Source: Motacilla alba alba (taxonomy: Eukaryota > Chordata > Aves > Passeriformes > Motacillidae). Taken from it: a stretch of DNA of 64,000 bases. A program made the position numbers and the translations under genes. Numbering within the stretch: position 1 is the first letter of the stretch; each line of letters begins with the position of its first letter. Shown here piece by piece: positions 58,845 to 64,000 of this stretch. The stretch lies in assembly GCF_015832195.1 (NCBI RefSeq), contig NC_052021.1:28236786-28300785 (forward strand). The letters run 5' to 3'. The notes beneath the pieces are model-generated. The model had not been told where the DNA came from. It saw nothing but the letters and a program-made list of their open reading frames with translations, and did not search any database.

Positions 58845-60285
58845 TATCCCAAATACTGGACTGTGTTCTCTGTGCAGCATACCTTGCTGTCACTTAGCCT
58901 TTGGGTGAATATAAACCAGAAAGTTCTCCTTTAATCACTTTTGAACCAGTTTGTCTCATATGAAGTAGGACAGTAGTTTTAAAAGTAATTAAGATCCCAT
59001 CAGCAGTATGTAAATCTGTTTTTTTTCCATGAAAATCAGCAGAGAATGACATAAGGAATTAAAAAAACAGGTAAAGTCAGCATTGCATATTTGTCTGATG
59101 CAGATAACTCATCAGTCAGAATATACCTATTTTTGCACAATGCAGGATCTTTCCTCTTGAAAATCATTGTGAGAAAAATTGGAATTTTTTTTGAACAACA
59201 GACAAAGTCTTACAGAAGTAGGTTTCCAAGAACAAATTCTGTGGGCAAGGCAAATGGAAAGGATGACCAAGATTGGTCTGAACAATGATGGAAACGATTG
59301 GATTTTTCTACAAATTTTTTCCTATATATTCCGCCATAATTCCACTGGCTTCTTTTTTAGGGAAATCAGACCTAACAAAATCTAGAGCATTACTAAGCCT
59401 GATAATTTAATCAGAATTTTAATAAGCTCAGAATAAATAGTTTCCTGTGACATGAATGACAAGAAAGCAAGACAGTTCTCTTACTTTCAATATAAGACTC
59501 TTACTAGAATTTGCAATTAGTCAGTAATGGACAAGATATTCAAATAATCACTGATTACACTGAGCTTCCAGGGCAGTTCCTACTAATCTTTCTGGAGAAA
59601 ATTTCCCTTTTATACATTTCAAAGGAGAACTGAGCTCCAAATTACTCACACCAAATATTAATAGAGATCTTTGCCTAAGTTTTTTCTTTTTTCCCCCAAA
59701 TATCCCACACACATACATATAAAAAGAGACTTATCCATTTAAAAAATTTAAAAATATAGGAAGTTCTCCTGAGTGAGACAAATCCCAGAGTCATCTTCCT
59801 GGTTTCTTCTTATTCTGGTTTTCTTACATGTTATTCGACCCTCCATACTGTTCTGTGGAAAATGCACTTTTACAGCAAAAGTTACAATATTGAACTTACG
59901 TTATCCTGAGTCAGTCTTGACTACCACACTTGAATAACCCAGAAAGTTTTACACAGATTATGTAAGATGATGCCATCACATAAATGCATAAATAGGTTTT
60001 ATATAAGCCAGAAATATTGGCAATCCTGGAAAATAAAGGAAAAGCCCTCAGATGAACCTGTGAATACCTACTCTATATTGCTCTTCCTGCGACTGCTGTG
60101 CCTGTGGGAACTTAGGACACAAAGGCCAAAGTGACAAATTCTTTTCTGAGAGTCAACTTTGGAAATGTCATCTAAATGCTGGGCAGCATTTCCTGATGAA
60201 GAACTTGGGCATCACCCCTGTGTGTGAACCTTATCAGGAGGATGCCAACAAAGAGCTCAGAGTCAGAAACTCGACCAGGTTTTGC
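58845..60285. other. non-coding single-copy DNA
   Basis: A+T-rich sequence. I see no gene, mobile element or clear regulatory signal in it. Confidence 0.55.
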
Positions 60286-60289
60286 ATCA

Positions 60290-60705
60290 GGTTGTCCCAA
60301 GGTCACGTGTGAAGTATGTGCTGTGAATAAGAGCTGTGAGCACAAGTCTGTGGGAGATGATGAGATGCATCCCAGAGTCCTGAGGGAATTGGCTGATGTC
60401 ATTGCCAGGCCACTCTCCATGATATTGGAAAAGTCATGGAAGCCAAGTGAAGTCCCTGGTGACTGGAGAAAGGGAAACATCGCTCCTATTTTTAAAAAGG
60501 CTAGAAATGAGGAGCCTGGGAACCGCTGAGCCATCAGCCTCACCTCTGTGCCTGGGAACAGGTCCTCCCAGCAGCTCTGCTAAGGCCCAGGGAGAACAGG
60601 GAGGTGATTCCAGAATGACAGCATGGCTTCACCGAGGGCAGGTCCTGCCTGACCAAACAAGTGGCCTTCCATGATGGAGCACCTGCATCAGTGGTCACAT
60701 TCAGG
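60290..60705 (+). mobile_element. CR1 LINE fragment with part of the reverse transcriptase
   Basis: The plus strand encodes, in the frame ending at 60529, the N-terminal part of the CR1 ORF2 reverse transcriptase: EMHPRVLRELADVIARPLS, then SWKPSEVPGDWRKGNIAPIF and KKARNEEPGN. In CR1 these belong to the first reverse-transcriptase blocks, upstream of the catalytic Asp motifs, which are not present here. The frame is broken by a TGA at 60527-60529 just before AISLTSVPG (family: RPVSLTSVPG). A further block, HGFTEGRSCLTKQVAFHDGA, lies in a different frame from about 60622, so there is also at least one frameshift or deletion. Both ends are missing. It is an inactive, old fragment; the catalytic core and the 3' end are absent. 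Confidence 0.93.
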
Positions 60706-60709
60706 ACAG

Positions 60710-62065
60710 ACACAGGCAATCCCACAAACTGCCTCTGCTGCTATTTATACACTTTTCAGAGCTGCATCAAGTAAGGGCATTATCTCACCCTTTATCCTAA
60801 AGAATTTGCTGTGGCCAAGCTGAATTTAATTATGCAGTTAGAATTGGTTAAATGTGTGCTTTTCCACTGAGTAATTTTTACATCATGTAAAACATGGCAG
60901 GCATTTCCTTGGTAAAATTTCACTTTAGCAAAGATGGTTATGAATAACATGGAATAAGTAGCAAAGAATATTCTAAATAAGTTAAAGTCAAAATCTCTCA
61001 GCACTGCTATGCACAGGAAAGTTTGGTGAATCAGAGGGAAAATACACCTGTGGTTGCAATTACTATGAGCCAACCTCTGAGACATGTATACATTACATTC
61101 TGCTGTAAACAGCCAGGCTTGTGTGGGGTAGAAAGTCTGGGACCAAAAAAAATTAATTATCTAAATCATCATGAAAATACCTTGGTGTGTAATTTGATGT
61201 CTGATCATAAGAGATACTTAGGTTTCTCCCTGTACTCCTGGAATTCACACATCACTGTCTTAATGTCTCACATGCTATTTTCTTTACATGTATTTTCTGT
61301 CCTGAGCTCTGTATTGCAGGGCCCTCTGGCTGAGAAGTATAGAATTGGACAGGCCTCCCTTCAGAGCATGTCAAGATCATTCCTTAATTAGCTGGTGGAT
61401 ACAATTTGATTTGAGAGCACAAAGTACTGGCTCTTTTTCAGGAACTGAATGCCTTGTTCCTTGTCATACTAAGTCAAGATACCAGCCCCTGGTACCTGAC
61501 CTGGCACTGATCAGTTTTATGACCAAGGCAAATGCCTGCATGTAGACACACCCTCCTAGACAAAAATCTCCTGGAAATTGTGATGGCTGCTTTGCCAGGA
61601 CTCAGGACACACTTGGGAAAGAACCAGCCAAAAGCACAGTCATGGCAACAATAAACTCAAATCCTGAAAGACTCCTGAAAATATTTGGAAAAAAAACCCC
61701 AACATTTTTCCTGTTAGTCTTGCCCAATATGTTCATGTACAGAGGTTCTGGGCATTTTTTTTTCTCTTGCCACATACTAACAAATCTATCTGTTACACAT
61801 GTAATGTATTTAAAGCTCAGATCTAGATGAGTTTTCTCATGCAATATTTTTCTTTCAATGTGTTAAAAAAAAAAAACAAACAACAAACCAGAAGGTTTAA
61901 TTCAGTCACGCTTTTTTTTTTTTTTAGTTCACTTTTGAATCTGTTTGAGCTTAAAGCTGATGCTAATTCTCCACAACATTCAGTTGTTTATTCCACAGCA
62001 AGTCACGCCGATGGAGATGCCAGCAGATGACTGAATTCCCTAGTTAAGCCCATCACTGGAGTAAA
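60710..62065. other. non-coding single-copy DNA
   Basis: No gene recognised. It holds a 12-base A run (61865-61876) and a 14-base T run (61912-61925). The 122-codon frame at 61023-61391 has no motif. Confidence 0.5.
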
Positions 62066-62077
62066 ACACGGGGTCGG

Positions 62078-62097
62078 GCTGCCCTCTGCGGGCTGGG
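62078..62097 (-). promoter_or_regulatory. CTCF-like binding site
   Basis: Read on the minus strand, AGCCCGCAGAGGGCAGCC follows the CTCF consensus (CCASYAGRKGGCRS) with one mismatch in the core. It sits in a small CpG-containing spot (CACGGGGTCGGGCTGCCC) in A+T-rich DNA. The core faces the CpG island at 55 kb. Binding is inference from motif alone. Confidence 0.45.
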
Positions 62098-62099
62098 AT

Positions 62100-63215
62100 C
62101 TGGATCTGGGACAAATTGTTTTGCAACACCACACAGAAACTCGTTATTGTGAGTACAGGATTTCAACATCTGAACACAGAATTTTGATTTATGATGTGCA
62201 CGTAATGCCAATATAGCAATTGGCTCTCTGCTGCCTGGTTGCTGCTGCTGCTGCTGCAGAGGAAGAAGGAAATGCAGACTGCAGGTGTCTGACGCAGCAG
62301 TCAAGCACTCCAGGTACAAATAACAGCTCAATCTACACCACCTGGGACTTCCTGGGAGACACAGAGGATAACAGCTTGTGAGCATAAAACCAGAGAAACT
62401 AAATGCCTGGAAATACTTCACTTGGCACATGAGCTGCCAGGCAGGAATCAAGTACAGTGGATTACAGCACCACTCCAAGATCTAATCAGGAACAGGTTCC
62501 TTTATGTTAGCTATATTGCAGACACAGGTCTGCTTACTTCAGCATTTCACAACATGAGGCCTGAATGTCAAACCAGTCCAAAGCAGCCTGAGGCAAGAGA
62601 ACAGGGATGGCAACAGAAATATTCTTACGTGACGCTGGGTCTACTACAGACTTCATTTTCTTTGCTCATTGTCAGTAGTGCCTCCAGCTCCGTTCCTTAA
62701 AGGCTTCATCCAAGTGCAGACGCTCGTTCCTACAGGGCTGATGACTCAGAAAGAAATTACAAAGGATTGAGCTGCACAGACTTTTTCTGGAAATGGAGTT
62801 TGGCTCAGAGTATAGCTTCTGAACATGAAATTCTACCAGGAAGTGTTCAGGTTCTCCCTCTACCCCCACCCACAGGTAAAATAATGCAATGTTGATATTC
62901 ACACTCACTCTCCCCTCTGTGGGCACCACAGGAGAATTCAGTTAGTTGTCAAGAAGGGCCAGTCTTTAAATACAGGACCCTTCTTAAATTCGTTGAGGTT
63001 TAGTTCTAATGAAGATGACACAAATATCATGTGGGATGTGAGAGCCCCAGGGGGTAGTCAATGTCTCTGTAAACTCAAACCAGTCCTGTAGCTTCAAATA
63101 ACATCATCTGAGAGCCAAGCAGGACAAGTGAACTGCTAAGAAAATGGGCTGTCAGGTGCAGCAACCAAAGCTTTTGCAAGCCAAGTAATACACAGCAGTT
63201 AAGCCCAGAGGTAAC
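62100..63215. other. non-coding DNA between two CTCF-like sites
   Basis: No recognised gene. A short CTG run (CTGCTGCTGCTGCTG near 62243) gives a Gln stretch in a 141-codon minus-strand frame at 62053-62478. No family resemblance or splice pattern supports that frame. Confidence 0.45.
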
Positions 63216-63224
63216 ACTACTAGC

Positions 63225-63460
63225 CGGCAAACCAATTCCCTCTATACGGGATACACGGGGATTTTTTTTTTCCCCGGAAAAAATACTGCAAGGGACTCGC
63301 TCGGAATCCTTCTGTCCCGGCGGTGAAGCCCGGTCAGCTGCGCCCTCTGCTGTGTGAGAGCCGGGACTGGCGGGAGGCAGCGGCCTCTTCCCGCTGTAAC
63401 CCCCGGGAAAACCGCTGGAATTGTCTCATCAAACTCCACGGAACGCTGGAGCGCCTTGGG
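63225..63460. promoter_or_regulatory. short CpG-rich patch
   Basis: Roughly nineteen CpGs in 235 bases (GACTCGCTCGGAATCC, CCCGGCGGTGAAGCCCGG, GGAACGCTGGAGCGCC among them), surrounded by CpG-poor DNA. CpGs survive only where DNA is kept unmethylated, as at promoters, enhancers or CTCF sites. A CTCF-like motif lies in its centre. A 65-codon minus frame and a 61-codon plus frame cover it, but neither is recognisable. Confidence 0.55.
63338..63357 (-). promoter_or_regulatory. CTCF-like binding site in a CpG-rich patch
   Basis: On the minus strand the text is CACAGCAGAGGGCGCAGC. The core CAGCAGAGGGCGC satisfies every position of the CTCF core CASYAGRKGGCRS; the flanking 5' bases fit less well. 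It has the same orientation as the site 1.26 kb to its left. Confidence 0.5.
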
Positions 63461-63499
63461 GCACTAGAGTTTGGGCTTGCCTTGGTAATTGTGCTAGCA

Positions 63500-63960
63500 A
63501 TAATTTAAAATTAATCGTGAAGCCACTGCCGAGTGGATCATAAATATTTCAGGCACTTGCTTCAAAATTAAGATGTTTTACAGTGCCAACATTTAATGTC
63601 AGGCTCCATGAGAGATTTCAATTGTACCTCAGGACAAAGATATGCAAATTTAAAGTATGACAAAAACCTACTTTTAATTGTGGACTAATGAGAAAGAGAG
63701 CTCTGCTGAAAGCTTCTATACTTGCATGGCAGTAATGTGCCTGATTTAATTTGCATAACTCATATGGACTATCAAGATCAGCTTTTGCTTATGATTAAAC
63801 AGATTATCTGATGACATTTTAGGGATCAACAGATTATAGTCCTTAATCCAAAGATGTAAGTAACAATGAAATCTTATTATGCATTAGAAAACAAACAATG
63901 CAGTCAGAGCTGATCTGAAAATGACTCAGAAATCTCTTAGTAGGGTCAAGGCTAAGCACC
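63500..63960. promoter_or_regulatory. enhancer-like A+T-rich stretch with two exact octamers
   Basis: ATGCAAAT at 63642-63649 and ATTTGCAT at 63749-63756 are exact POU octamers in opposite orientation, 107 bases apart. Around them are a CATATG E-box (63761-63766), a homeodomain-type CTAATGAG (63685-63692) and GATTATCTGATG near 63801. The density of homeodomain/POU-type words and lack of repeats resemble conserved developmental enhancers. Whether it is conserved cannot be seen from one sequence. Confidence 0.35.
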
Positions 63961-64000
63961 TAAATTCTCCCCAGAAACACACCCAGATTCTGGATTCCAG

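Noticed and set aside
62053..62478. 141-codon minus frame with a five-Gln run
   Set aside because: The Gln run comes from a five-unit CTG stretch. No splice pattern or family supports a gene.
1..64000. CRISPR arrays, prokaryotic operons, phage or toxin-antitoxin genes
   Set aside because: No regularly spaced repeats, no dense coding and no ribosome-binding-site pattern. The repeats present are vertebrate retroelements and simple repeats.
1..64000. tRNA, rRNA or known microRNA genes
   Set aside because: I saw no tRNA B-box with a matching cloverleaf outside MIR-like SINE pieces, no rRNA text and no microRNA I recognise. A covariance-model scan would be needed to exclude diverged ones.

Overview
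The window looks like a stretch of bird nuclear genome. The evidence is 5'-truncated CR1 retrotransposon fragments with the avian-type 3' end, one readable piece of CR1 reverse transcriptase, a solo LTR with the sequence landmarks of a common avian endogenous-retrovirus LTR, worn MIR-like SINE pieces, and otherwise A+T-rich single-copy DNA with few repeats. Nothing in it is prokaryotic. The species cannot be told from the sequence.

The window is gene-poor and reads as long intron or intergenic DNA. I recognised no complete protein-coding gene, tRNA, rRNA or known microRNA. Most open frames of 60-180 codons are what chance gives in DNA of this composition. A few short minus-strand segments near 9.4, 10.1-10.4 and 37.8 kb have splice-like borders and protein-like reading and are listed as weak exon candidates.

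Layout. 1-32.5 kb: single-copy DNA with a CR1 3' end on the minus strand at 6.2 kb, MIR-like pieces at 9.7 and 10.9 kb, a CR1 3' end on the plus strand at 14.7 kb, a roughly 1 kb minus-strand CR1 at 16.8-17.9 kb, GC-rich patches at 20.1-20.5 and 28.3-28.5 kb, and a paired GATA-type inverted repeat at 25.4 kb. 32.5-33.3 kb: a 30-bp tandem repeat, a CpG-rich patch and an adjoining plus-strand CR1 3' end. 33.3-54.9 kb: single-copy DNA with a probable LTR remnant at 36.1 kb, the solo LTR at 42.3-42.8 kb, MIR-like pieces, a TC microsatellite at 53.5 kb and an enhancer-like stretch near 53.0 kb.

The most notable locus is a strong CpG island at about 54.9-56.15 kb. It carries an 18-triplet CTG/CAG tract with CAA-type interruptions flanked by CGG units, a 59-bp GT-rich minisatellite and Sp1-type boxes. 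It is very probably the promoter or first exon of a gene whose body is not recognisable here; strand and identity are unresolved. To its right (56-64 kb) lie single-copy DNA, two MIR-like pieces, a CR1 reverse-transcriptase fragment at 60.3-60.7 kb, two CTCF-like sites in the same orientation (62.1 and 63.3 kb, the second in a small CpG-rich patch), and an A+T-rich stretch at 63.5-63.95 kb with two exact octamer (POU) motifs. Together this resembles the regulatory surroundings of a CpG-island gene. That reading is inference: no novel enzymatic or defence system is visible.
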